From contig JAUXAJ010000186.1 in the NCBI GenBank assembly GCA_030620005.1, positions 1-10,434 of the forward strand: a stretch of DNA of 10,434 nucleotides, read 5' to 3'. Positions 1 to 6,379 of the stretch are shown one piece after another. Under the pieces are notes generated by a model that worked only from the letters and a program-made list of their open reading frames with translations, was not told the DNA's origin and made no database searches. A program made the position numbers and the translations under genes. The number at the start of each line of letters is the position of its first letter. The first letter of the stretch is position 1. The stretch comes from Promethearchaeota archaeon (GTDB lineage Archaea > Asgardarchaeota > Lokiarchaeia > Sigynarchaeales > SOKP01).

Positions 1-349
1 CCTCCTTTTCTTCCAGTACACTCATATCAGACATGATTCTAGAAGCTATTTTGTGTAATTCAGTAATATTTTTTTCAATTCCATGTGGTTTCATGAATAA
101 ACAACATAACTCTAAATCTCTAGGAAAGGCAACTATATAGAATTTATCGTATAAAATAGCTCGGGGTTTTTTTCCAGCGTTCCCACCTCGAAATGCTAGG
201 TAAAAATTCATGGCAAAATCGTTAAGATTAACGAGATTTTTCAAATTTTGCTTATATTCCTTTTTCCACTTAAGAAAAGGTCCATCAATCATGTCAAATC
301 CGATTAAAGCAGCTCCAAAAAGTTCATTTTCGTTAAAATTCAATCTCAC
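1..349 (-). CDS. Partial gene overlapping the Arf-like GTPase; longin/roadblock-like partner candidate
   Basis: An open frame without stops runs from GTG at 349-347 (or TTG at 343-341) to the window edge, giving about 116 N-terminal residues; the 3' end is missing. An in-frame TGA lies just upstream at 352-350, so the start cannot be further out. A GGAGG at 358-354 sits inside the GTPase gene, 4 nt before the GTG and 10 nt before the TTG, so either start is possible. The protein reads NENELFGAALIGFDMIDGP, then a helix-like stretch (DFAMNFYLAFRGG), then two strand-like segments (RAILYDKFYIVAFPRD, LELCCLFMKP) and a helix. This beta-beta-alpha-beta-beta-alpha order resembles longin and roadblock folds, which in Asgard genomes often accompany small GTPases. 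The family call is inference from pattern, not from a profile. The 17-nt overlap with the GTPase gene implies translational coupling. Confidence 0.8.
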   Translation of the reverse strand, partial: MRLNFNENELFGAALIGFDMIDGPFLKWKKEYKQNLKNLVNLNDFAMNFYLAFRGGNAGKKPRAILYDKFYIVAFPRDLELCCLFMKPHGIEKNITELHKIASRIMSDMSVLEEKE

Positions 350-878
350 TCAACCTCCGCAACCTCCGTCTTATCAATACTTGATTTAATTCTTTTGTAA
401 TGATATCCATTAATATAATCCGGTTTGCCGGATTTATTGCTGTTAATCCAAATGTTTTTATATGTAGCACATCTTCAACCCTTTTATAGGCCATCCTTCC
501 ATCCACCTTACATAAATCTTGTTTATTTGCAATTGCTATTATTTTACAGTCATTATTTACAATATTTTTAGAATGATCAATTAATTCTCTTGATGTTAAA
601 ACATTTCTCGGTGTGGAGTCAGTCACTACGAAAATTAAGTCAGATCCCATGAGATTCTCCTTTAAACATGTCTTTAGATAAGCTTTTTGCCCCCCAAAAT
701 CCCACACTTTTAAATTAAAATTTCCGAACTTTACAGTTTTAAGATCAAGTCCCTGTGTAGGTAGATATAACTTGTCGATTGGATTCTGAGATAATAGCTT
801 TAACATGGTAGTTTTGCCCACTGCAGGTTGTCCAATCAATGAAATTTTAATCAATTTATCAATATTTGAACTCGACAT
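333..878 (-). CDS. Arf/Sar-like small GTPase
   Basis: This is a 181-residue Ras-superfamily GTPase of the Arf type, a GTP-switched regulator usually acting at membranes. All nucleotide-binding motifs are visible: P-loop GQPAVGKTT (16-24), switch I threonine T41, WDFGGQ (59-64, the Arf-type DxGGQ with the catalytic Gln position Q64), NKQD (118-121) and an LTAI G5 element near 145-148. Length is normal for Arf/Arl proteins. There is no Gly at position 2 (MSSSN), so classical N-myristoylation is not expected, and the N-terminal amphipathic helix of eukaryotic Arf is absent. The C-terminus instead carries a basic cluster (IRRRLRRLSEIEF) that could contact acidic surfaces or lipids (inference). 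The start is the ATG at 878-876, without a clear Shine-Dalgarno sequence; a TTTTTAATA element about 30-40 nt upstream is a possible TATA box. The next gene overlaps its 3' end by 17 nt. Confidence 0.95.
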   Translation of the reverse strand: MSSSNIDKLIKISLIGQPAVGKTTMLKLLSQNPIDKLYLPTQGLDLKTVKFGNFNLKVWDFGGQKAYLKTCLKENLMGSDLIFVVTDSTPRNVLTSRELIDHSKNIVNNDCKIIAIANKQDLCKVDGRMAYKRVEDVLHIKTFGLTAINPANRIILMDIITKELNQVLIRRRLRRLSEIEF

Positions 879-1000
879 TTTTCTTTAAAAAAAATAAATG
901 TTAATTGTATTAAAAATCAAAAATAAAGAATATTAATCTGGATGATATCCATGTAATATAAAACAAAACTTCTTACTTTCAATAAATTCCTTGTGAGATT

Positions 1001-1009
1001 AAAAAAAAA
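1001..1009 (-). terminator. T9 terminator of the aminotransferase gene
   Basis: A run of nine T on the minus strand begins 2 nt after the aminotransferase stop codon. Archaeal intrinsic termination works on such T-tracts without a hairpin, and none is seen here. Its place between the aminotransferase and the GTPase gene suggests these are separate transcripts. Confidence 0.5.
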
Positions 1010-1011
1010 TA

Positions 1012-2121
1012 TTAAATTTTCGATGCTTCAATGGATTTGGTTATACTTTGAAGCCCATCTTTTAATTCTTGTTCGAGAGGCCAAGCGTAACCGATTCTAA
1101 AATAACGATCGTCATGACCGAACCAGCGCCCGGGTCCCACATAAGTTCCGTATTTATCATTCAAAATGCTATAGAATTTTTCAATGTCGAGTTTTATATT
1201 TGGTTTGATTCGGGGGAAACATACAACTCCACCCTTGGGTTTTATCCATTCAACATCGTTTTGATTTTCAAACCAGTCACATATAATGCCAAATGCTTTT
1301 TTGTTATATTCCTTTATTTCTTTCAAAGTTTCCTCTTGGCGTTTCAAAACGCGAAGCGCGATTTCTTCATCCACAACTGAGCTGCAAATACACACTTGTT
1401 CCTTTGCTGCTAGAAATTTTTCTTTCAATTCAGCAGATTGCGTTGCCAGCCAGCCAATTCGGATACCAGGAATGCCAAATGCCTTGGATACGGATTCCAC
1501 GCTTACTGTCCTATCGCTTAAAGAAGCAGCTTGAGGCAATAATTTTCCCATGGTGAGCTCTCTATAGGTCTCATCAACTAGAAGATGGGAATCATGCTTT
1601 TCAGCAATTTCAATGATTGCACGTAACGTGTTCTCGTCAATCATCGCACCCGTCGGATTATGCGGATAAGTAATGCTAATTAGCCTTGTCGAAGGTTTAA
1701 CCATTGATTCCAGTTTATCAACATCAATAGTAAATTTCTCTTCAAAAGTGAGCGTGAACAAGTCAATGTTGAATCCGAGCGATTTAGGAACTTCTATGTT
1801 AGTCGCATAGTTAGGGTTTATTACTAAAATGCGATCACCATCATTCAATAAAGTGGCATTCACGATGAATAGCGCAAGGCAGGCACCAGTCGTGACCAGA
1901 ATGTTGTTAGCACCCACATTCTTGTAGTTTTGGGCAATAACTTCTCGAAGCTCCGGTATTCCACTATGATCTCCATAACATAAAATCAAGTCTTCAATTT
2001 TTATACCCAAATCCTTGATATTCATATCCCTGACCGAGCTTTCGGTGAGGTTGTTTTTTATCTTGTCGTATCCTAACTCTTCTGGTGATTCCTTTTCCAT
2101 TATCATGCGTTCGAACTTCAT
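1012..2121 (-). CDS. PLP-dependent aminotransferase, class I/II (fold type I)
   Basis: The 369-residue protein is a fold-type I pyridoxal-phosphate enzyme moving an amino group between an amino acid and a 2-oxoacid; it is expected to be a cytosolic homodimer. Visible landmarks are YGDHSGIPELREVIA (49-63, typical substrate-entry segment), TTGAC (77-81, phosphate cup), NPNYATN (102-108), PHNPTG (153-158, with the PLP-contacting N155), DETYR (183-187, D183 pairs with the pyridine nitrogen), SVSKAFGIPGIRIGW (210-224, Schiff-base lysine K213) and YFRIGYAWP (340-348, with R342 as the likely substrate-carboxylate arginine). Length is slightly short for the family but all parts are present. The ATG start has a GAGGG 6 nt upstream. 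The GPGRWFG segment near 329-335 recalls family members in unusual arginine or aromatic amino acid metabolism, but substrate cannot be deduced. It lies 44 bp downstream of the DUF2070 gene and has its own TATA-like element. Confidence 0.93.
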   Translation of the reverse strand: MKFERMIMEKESPEELGYDKIKNNLTESSVRDMNIKDLGIKIEDLILCYGDHSGIPELREVIAQNYKNVGANNILVTTGACLALFIVNATLLNDGDRILVINPNYATNIEVPKSLGFNIDLFTLTFEEKFTIDVDKLESMVKPSTRLISITYPHNPTGAMIDENTLRAIIEIAEKHDSHLLVDETYRELTMGKLLPQAASLSDRTVSVESVSKAFGIPGIRIGWLATQSAELKEKFLAAKEQVCICSSVVDEEIALRVLKRQEETLKEIKEYNKKAFGIICDWFENQNDVEWIKPKGGVVCFPRIKPNIKLDIEKFYSILNDKYGTYVGPGRWFGHDDRYFRIGYAWPLEQELKDGLQSITKSIEASKI

Positions 2122-2150
2122 TTTGTTCCCTCGTTTAATATAGAAGAAAA

Positions 2151-2158
2151 ATATATAT
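2151..2158 (-). promoter_or_regulatory. TATA-like promoter element of the aminotransferase gene
   Basis: The 44-bp gap between the DUF2070 stop and the aminotransferase start holds an ATATATAT core 30 bp before the ATG, the strongest TATA-like sequence in the window. Archaeal start sites usually fall 22-27 bp from the box, which would place the transcript start close to position 2130. That is at or next to the GAGGG Shine-Dalgarno at 2128-2132, so the leader would be very short. The call rests on sequence alone. Confidence 0.45.
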
Positions 2159-2165
2159 CTTTATC

Positions 2166-4076
2166 TCATGGGAAAAACGGGAGAGTAGGGAGATCTCCAT
2201 AATAGAATAATAGTAATATCAGCGAAAAGAACGTTGGAACAATTAAACTTAGCGTTAAAAGTCTTTGAGATACTTTAATACATTCCTGCAATATAGTCAT
2301 TATGACTTCGAAATATTTTCTATCTCCCCATATTTTTACATCCTCTACAATTGAATTATAACTATAAAATTCTACTAGTTCTAAATTCTGCGTTGCTTCT
2401 TGGAGTAAAACGTCAATTTTTTCTAATATGATTTCGAGCTTTATTTTCTCACCAATCGGAGCATAACCTCTGCTTGTAAACTGCCTAGCAACGGTATGAG
2501 AGTCGGAAGTAGTTATCTCACCTCGTTCTATTCCACGATTTTGAAGCATGTTTAAAACATACGACCTAATATCCACATGAGCATTATTTCCATCAAAATG
2601 AATTAAAGCAGTTTTTTGGTTCGTCATGGAATTCTTAAATAAGTGAACAACTAATCCCCCTTTACCAATTCCGTCTTTTTCTGAAAATTCAACCAGAAAG
2701 TCTTTAGCAACTCCGTAAAATAGCTGACTTTTTTGATTGTCTTCTTCTACTTTTGTTGCTAAGAACTTTCTTGAAACATTAATCAAATCATTTGCCTCAA
2801 TTGAACCCTTTTTTATTAATATCTCATCTCCGATTATGGAATTATGCGAATCAATTATAATAACATCTTCATATCCATTGTTAATGGCAATTTGTCTAAT
2901 TTTTTCTCCAATTTTAGCTTGAATATCGTCCGAAGGGAGAGGATGTCTAGTTAAGAAAATTAATGGAAAATTTCCTATTTTCGTTCCAATTAATTTGGCA
3001 GAATTAGAAATTTTTCTTGTCACGTTTTGAATCTCTTTTATCCACTTTATTTCCGAATCTTTTTTAATGTTTTCGATGTCGTTTTTAACTCTGTTTATTA
3101 TCTTATCAACTTCTTGTTGAGTCGTCAAATTTTGGGAGTGGTCATTAGTTGTGTGATAAACTGTGGTTCCAAGAACGTCGTGAAATGCATTATATATGTG
3201 TTCGGGTAAATCTGAAGAGCCACAAGTTTTAAAAGGCCCAAAATGAATGTGAGGCACGATGAAGAGCCCTTTAATTTTTTTAGTTTTATCGCTTCGGATA
3301 ATCACGTATTGAATCTTGATGTTAGAGAGTATTCCAACCCTGTCAAAAATTTGCTCAATAAGGTTGTCATTTCCATCAGTTATCATGGAAAGTACAAATG
3401 CTCGAATGAATCTATACCCTCCAATTCCTGTAGCTTCTTTATATATATTACTTACCTGAACTAAATTTCTTGCGTAAGGAATGGCAAATATGAACGCACA
3501 GGTGCAGAAAAAGATCATTGCTCTGATAAAGAAAATGAAAGACACTTGTGCCGTGTAAATACTATAGAGAATGATAGCTACTACTGGTTGAATTAAGGCT
3601 AAAATTAGATATCCCGGACGACCTACGGTAGTAAACGAAAAATATATGACAAACGCCAGAATATATGCAAGAACAGTTCCCAACATGAAAAATACTTCTT
3701 GGAAAGTGATTCTTCTAAAATAAATTGCCACGATTTGACCAAAAAGGTAAGAAGCTCCAATGGCCATGTTAACAAACGCATTTAACTGAATTGACCAACC
3801 TTTTTTAGGTAATCGCAAAATTGGAGCTCTCTTGGAGTAAAATACAACTGATATAAAGACGCTTATAACCGAAGTGCCTAAAAAAATTCCAGATATTTGG
3901 ATAAAAAAGAAAAAATCCCACATTCCTCTAAAAATTGCCGAAAATACCATTGAAATTAATCCAATGAAACAAGGAGCACCAATAAAAAGGGAATACGCTA
4001 ATAATTTTGACGAAAAAAATTCCATGTAATTAAAAATACCTGGTACTTGCCGGGTTGGCTGTTTTTGAACGAACAT
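2166..4076 (-). CDS. DUF2070-family archaeal membrane protein, possible metal-dependent hydrolase
   Basis: The 636-residue protein has about six N-terminal membrane segments (roughly 25-48, 55-80, 100-120, 127-148, 155-176, 180-200), a large soluble domain (about 210-600) and one C-terminal membrane segment (606-627). The soluble domain contains HIHFGPFKTCGSSDLP (276-291), NDHSQN (311-316), DSHNS (409-413), HFDGNNAHVD (493-502) and TSDSHT (523-528). The HxHFGPF...GSSDLP pattern is what I associate with DUF2070, an archaeal family that has been proposed to be a membrane lipid hydrolase related to neutral ceramidase. The repeated His/Asp motifs fit a metal site, but ligands and substrate are inference. 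The start is the ATG at 4076-4074; no good Shine-Dalgarno is present. It is probably the first gene of the minus-strand group, divergent from the zinc-ribbon protein gene. Confidence 0.85.
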   Translation of the reverse strand: MFVQKQPTRQVPGIFNYMEFFSSKLLAYSLFIGAPCFIGLISMVFSAIFRGMWDFFFFIQISGIFLGTSVISVFISVVFYSKRAPILRLPKKGWSIQLNAFVNMAIGASYLFGQIVAIYFRRITFQEVFFMLGTVLAYILAFVIYFSFTTVGRPGYLILALIQPVVAIILYSIYTAQVSFIFFIRAMIFFCTCAFIFAIPYARNLVQVSNIYKEATGIGGYRFIRAFVLSMITDGNDNLIEQIFDRVGILSNIKIQYVIIRSDKTKKIKGLFIVPHIHFGPFKTCGSSDLPEHIYNAFHDVLGTTVYHTTNDHSQNLTTQQEVDKIINRVKNDIENIKKDSEIKWIKEIQNVTRKISNSAKLIGTKIGNFPLIFLTRHPLPSDDIQAKIGEKIRQIAINNGYEDVIIIDSHNSIIGDEILIKKGSIEANDLINVSRKFLATKVEEDNQKSQLFYGVAKDFLVEFSEKDGIGKGGLVVHLFKNSMTNQKTALIHFDGNNAHVDIRSYVLNMLQNRGIERGEITTSDSHTVARQFTSRGYAPIGEKIKLEIILEKIDVLLQEATQNLELVEFYSYNSIVEDVKIWGDRKYFEVIMTILQECIKVSQRLLTLSLIVPTFFSLILLLFYYGDLPTLPFFP

Positions 4077-4295
4077 TATATTAAAATAAAATAATTTTTG
4101 TTTATTGAATGATATTTTTTTACTTTTGTTCTATGACAATATTATAATCATTATTTAAAAAATTATAAATTTTGGTTAAGCTTTTGAAATGATCAAGGTT
4201 CCACATTCCTTTAAAAATTACTGATAATATTCAAACGTATTATCTCAAAGAATATTATTAAAAAAATTTTTATGATATCATGTTTTTAACATTAT
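4077..4295. promoter_or_regulatory. Divergent intergenic region between DUF2070 and zinc-ribbon protein genes
   Basis: This very AT-rich spacer must hold both outward promoters. On the plus side a TTTTTATG element at about 4267-4274, 22-29 nt before the ATG at 4296, is a TATA candidate. On the minus side AT-rich sequence (TTTTATTTTAATATA) runs directly into the DUF2070 start, so no element can be singled out. A 28-codon minus-strand ORF (4206-4120) preceded by AAAGGA lies inside it; see findings. Confidence 0.4.
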
Positions 4296-5396
4296 ATGGA
4301 AGTTGACAACCAAAGATTAGCCAATAAAAGATTTGGTGAAATTTTATCAGACGGGCTTTCTTTATTTGGACGAAACTATGTTAAAATTATTATACCTTTT
4401 GCTTTCTTTATGATTATATCAAAACTTTTATTGGCTTTATTATTAACTGATTTAAATTGGAATCTTTTCCAACTAGATATCTCTCTTGAAGACATTTCTG
4501 ATATATTATTAGATCCATCTAGCATTACTGATGCTGAATATTCAAAAATAATGCAATATAATTCTTTAAGTCTATTTATATCATTTCTTCATACATTTAT
4601 AAGTACATTGTTCACAGCTTTAGCATTATGTTCAGTAAGTATCTACCTCTATAAATCTTATATTCAAGAAAAATCGAATTTTGCTAATGAATTAAAATAT
4701 GCTTTCAATACTAAACTAATATTAATTATTTTTTTAATAGGTTTAGGAATATCAATTGGAAATCTTTTGTTGTTTATCCCTTCTATTATAATATTAGGTT
4801 TTTTTATCTTTATAGTATTTACTTATAATATCATTGAAATAAAGAGACCTGCTTTAGAGGCACGAAGGATTGCAAAAGGTTCATTCTTTAAAATAATTGC
4901 CATTTTTCTCATTTGCTCTATTATTGAGTTTATTATAGTTGATCTAATTTATCAAACTTTTCTGGACTTTGCTTGGTATTTAGATTATGATACTTATATT
5001 TCTTGGTATCATCCTGATACAAGAAACTATGCAATGATATTTATTCGTGTTTTAGTTTATGATATATTATCAATTATTCTTGCTCCCTTATTCATTTGTT
5101 TCTTGACACCTCTATTCGCATCTGCCAAGGCGAAAAATGAATTAGGATACCAACATCAAAGAGGATATCGATATCGAAGGGAGTCTTATCCAGAGAGAGA
5201 ACGATATTACGAATCCGCTCCAGAGAGAGAACGATATTACGAATCATCTCCTCCGCAAACACAATCACCATACGCTGTTCGCGAAACCGCTCCAAAACCA
5301 GAGCAAGACGGAGGAATGTTTTGTCCGTATTGTGGGCATAATATTACAAGTCCTAAAAAGTTTTGTCCATCGTGCGGTGAATCATTGGATTTTTAA
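4296..5396 (+). CDS. Polytopic membrane protein with C-terminal zinc ribbon
   Basis: The 366-residue protein starts with RFGEILSDGLSLFGRNY (12-28), an amphipathic opening common in membrane proteins of the glycerophosphodiester-phosphodiesterase-membrane-domain type, followed by about six membrane segments (29-50, 91-119, two within 139-179, 198-220, 246-274). A hydrophilic, Tyr/Arg/Glu-rich linker (275-340) containing a duplicated PERERYYES block leads to a C-terminal zinc ribbon with Cys343, Cys346, Cys357 and Cys360 (FCPYCGH...FCPSCGE). Such C-terminal ribbons are common on archaeal membrane proteins and probably mediate protein contacts in the cytoplasm (inference). There is no catalytic motif, so a transport, scaffold or lipid-linked role cannot be distinguished. 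The start is the ATG at 4296 after AT-rich sequence with no Shine-Dalgarno, fitting a leaderless or short-leader message. A T9 run lies 31 nt after the stop. Confidence 0.88.
   Translation: MEVDNQRLANKRFGEILSDGLSLFGRNYVKIIIPFAFFMIISKLLLALLLTDLNWNLFQLDISLEDISDILLDPSSITDAEYSKIMQYNSLSLFISFLHTFISTLFTALALCSVSIYLYKSYIQEKSNFANELKYAFNTKLILIIFLIGLGISIGNLLLFIPSIIILGFFIFIVFTYNIIEIKRPALEARRIAKGSFFKIIAIFLICSIIEFIIVDLIYQTFLDFAWYLDYDTYISWYHPDTRNYAMIFIRVLVYDILSIILAPLFICFLTPLFASAKAKNELGYQHQRGYRYRRESYPERERYYESAPERERYYESSPPQTQSPYAVRETAPKPEQDGGMFCPYCGHNITSPKKFCPSCGESLDF
5189..5245 (+). repeat. Two-copy in-frame 30-bp tandem repeat
   Basis: Two copies with a 30-bp period (5189-5215 and 5219-5245) share 27 identical bases and encode PERERYYES twice in the linker between the last membrane helix and the zinc ribbon. 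Perfect nucleotide identity points to a recent duplication. The period is a multiple of three, so copy-number change would keep the frame. Confidence 0.9.
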
Positions 5397-5427
5397 ATTA
5401 TCCATTGTTTCAAAATAGAATAAAGTA

Positions 5428-5436
5428 TTTTTTTTT
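5428..5436 (+). terminator. T9 terminator after the zinc-ribbon protein gene
   Basis: Nine T follow 31 nt after the stop codon and about 24 nt before the PAC2 start. No hairpin precedes it, as usual for archaeal T-tract terminators. Because it is so close to the next gene, the same AT-rich sequence may also serve in that gene's promoter. Confidence 0.4.
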
Positions 5437-5460
5437 ATTTAATAATAGGAATGAGCTCAA

Positions 5461-6243
5461 TTGTATATAAACTTCGAGAAAAAGTTTGAACTAGACCATA
5501 AAGATCTAAACAATCCCGTGGTTTTAATAGGTTGGCCAGGAATGGCACTCGTTTCAAAATTGGCCATTTCATCCATTAAAGACTCTCTTAAGGCAGAAGA
5601 ATTATGGGATATTGAGTTTTTCGATTTTCCACCAAAAGCTAACGTGGAGAAAGGAGCTCTAGAAATTCCAACCGCAAAACTCTATTTTAAATCAAGAGAA
5701 CCCAATGATATTTTTATTTTAACCGCTAACTATCAACCTCAGAGTGCTGAAGGCGTTTTTGAATTTTCAAAAAAATTTTGCGAAGAAATGGACCAAATTT
5801 CAGGTGGAAAAATTAAAATGTACGTCAGTAACGGTGCTTTACTTACAGAAAATGTCAGCCAAACACATCGAGTTCATGTGTGCGGAACCGATAAAGATAT
5901 TGTGGATTCTTTCTTAAAATTTGAAAATACAACACTGATGGATAGTGGAGTCATAGCGGGTGCAAATGGTATTTTACCTGCTTGGGCTGGAATAAGGGGT
6001 TACGCCCCAGGAATTTGTTTGTTAGCTGAAACACTACCACTACCAATAATGACCCTTGATCCTCATGCTTCGAAGGCTTTAGTCACACTTATTACGGATT
6101 ATTTTAACATGGAAATGAATTTTGAAGAATTAGACAAAAAAATTGAAGAAATGGAATTAATAATCGATTCGTTTAAAAAAAAATCAATTTTCATGAAAGG
6201 AAGTGGTCAAGAAGAAATCGGACCGGATTCTTACTTCCGTTAA
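5461..6243 (+). CDS. PAC2-family protein (proteasome assembly chaperone homologue)
   Basis: The 260-residue protein belongs to the archaeal PAC2 group related to eukaryotic proteasome assembly chaperone 2 and archaeal PbaA/PbaB. Family marks are NPVVLIGWPGMALVSKLAISSI near the N-terminus (glycine-rich first strand and turn), a middle YQPQSAEGVFEFSKKF, the DSGVIAGANGILPAWAGIRGYAPGICLLAETLP segment (about 161-193) and a C-terminal acidic helix (FEELDKKIEEMELIIDSFKKK). Homologues bind the proteasome alpha ring through an HbYX-type C-terminal tail; this protein ends in DSYFR, a possible degenerate version with Phe at the penultimate place (inference). The start is TTG at 5461: an in-frame TGA at 5452-5454 excludes any upstream start, and an AGGA at 5447-5450 lies 10 nt before it. 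The ATG at 5451 is in another frame. No proteasome gene is in the window. Confidence 0.9.
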   Translation: MYINFEKKFELDHKDLNNPVVLIGWPGMALVSKLAISSIKDSLKAEELWDIEFFDFPPKANVEKGALEIPTAKLYFKSREPNDIFILTANYQPQSAEGVFEFSKKFCEEMDQISGGKIKMYVSNGALLTENVSQTHRVHVCGTDKDIVDSFLKFENTTLMDSGVIAGANGILPAWAGIRGYAPGICLLAETLPLPIMTLDPHASKALVTLITDYFNMEMNFEELDKKIEEMELIIDSFKKKSIFMKGSGQEEIGPDSYFR

Positions 6244-6379
6244 CTAATTTATCCAAACGATCTTAATATTAAAAAAACAAATGCCTTAAGTTTTAATAAA
6301 ATAAATTTCTATTTAATTAATAGAACTTTGTAAAAAAAGAATTCTGAAAAACAAACATAGCAAGCGGTTAAAGATTAAT

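Noticed and set aside
1069..1556. Three overlapping plus-strand ORFs of 82-103 codons
   Set aside because: They lie opposite the well-supported aminotransferase gene, have no recognisable domains, and mirror its codons.
2737..3464. Plus-strand ORFs of 60-73 codons
   Set aside because: All are antisense to the DUF2070 gene, with biased hydrophobic or cysteine-rich composition and no independent start signals.
5189..5245. Repeat considered as a CRISPR fragment
   Set aside because: There are only two adjacent copies with a 3-bp gap, in frame inside a coding gene and without spacers.
5092..5295. Minus-strand ORF containing a repeated RNIVLSLERI-type peptide
   Set aside because: The peptide repeat is only the reverse reading of the 30-bp tandem repeat in the zinc-ribbon protein gene.
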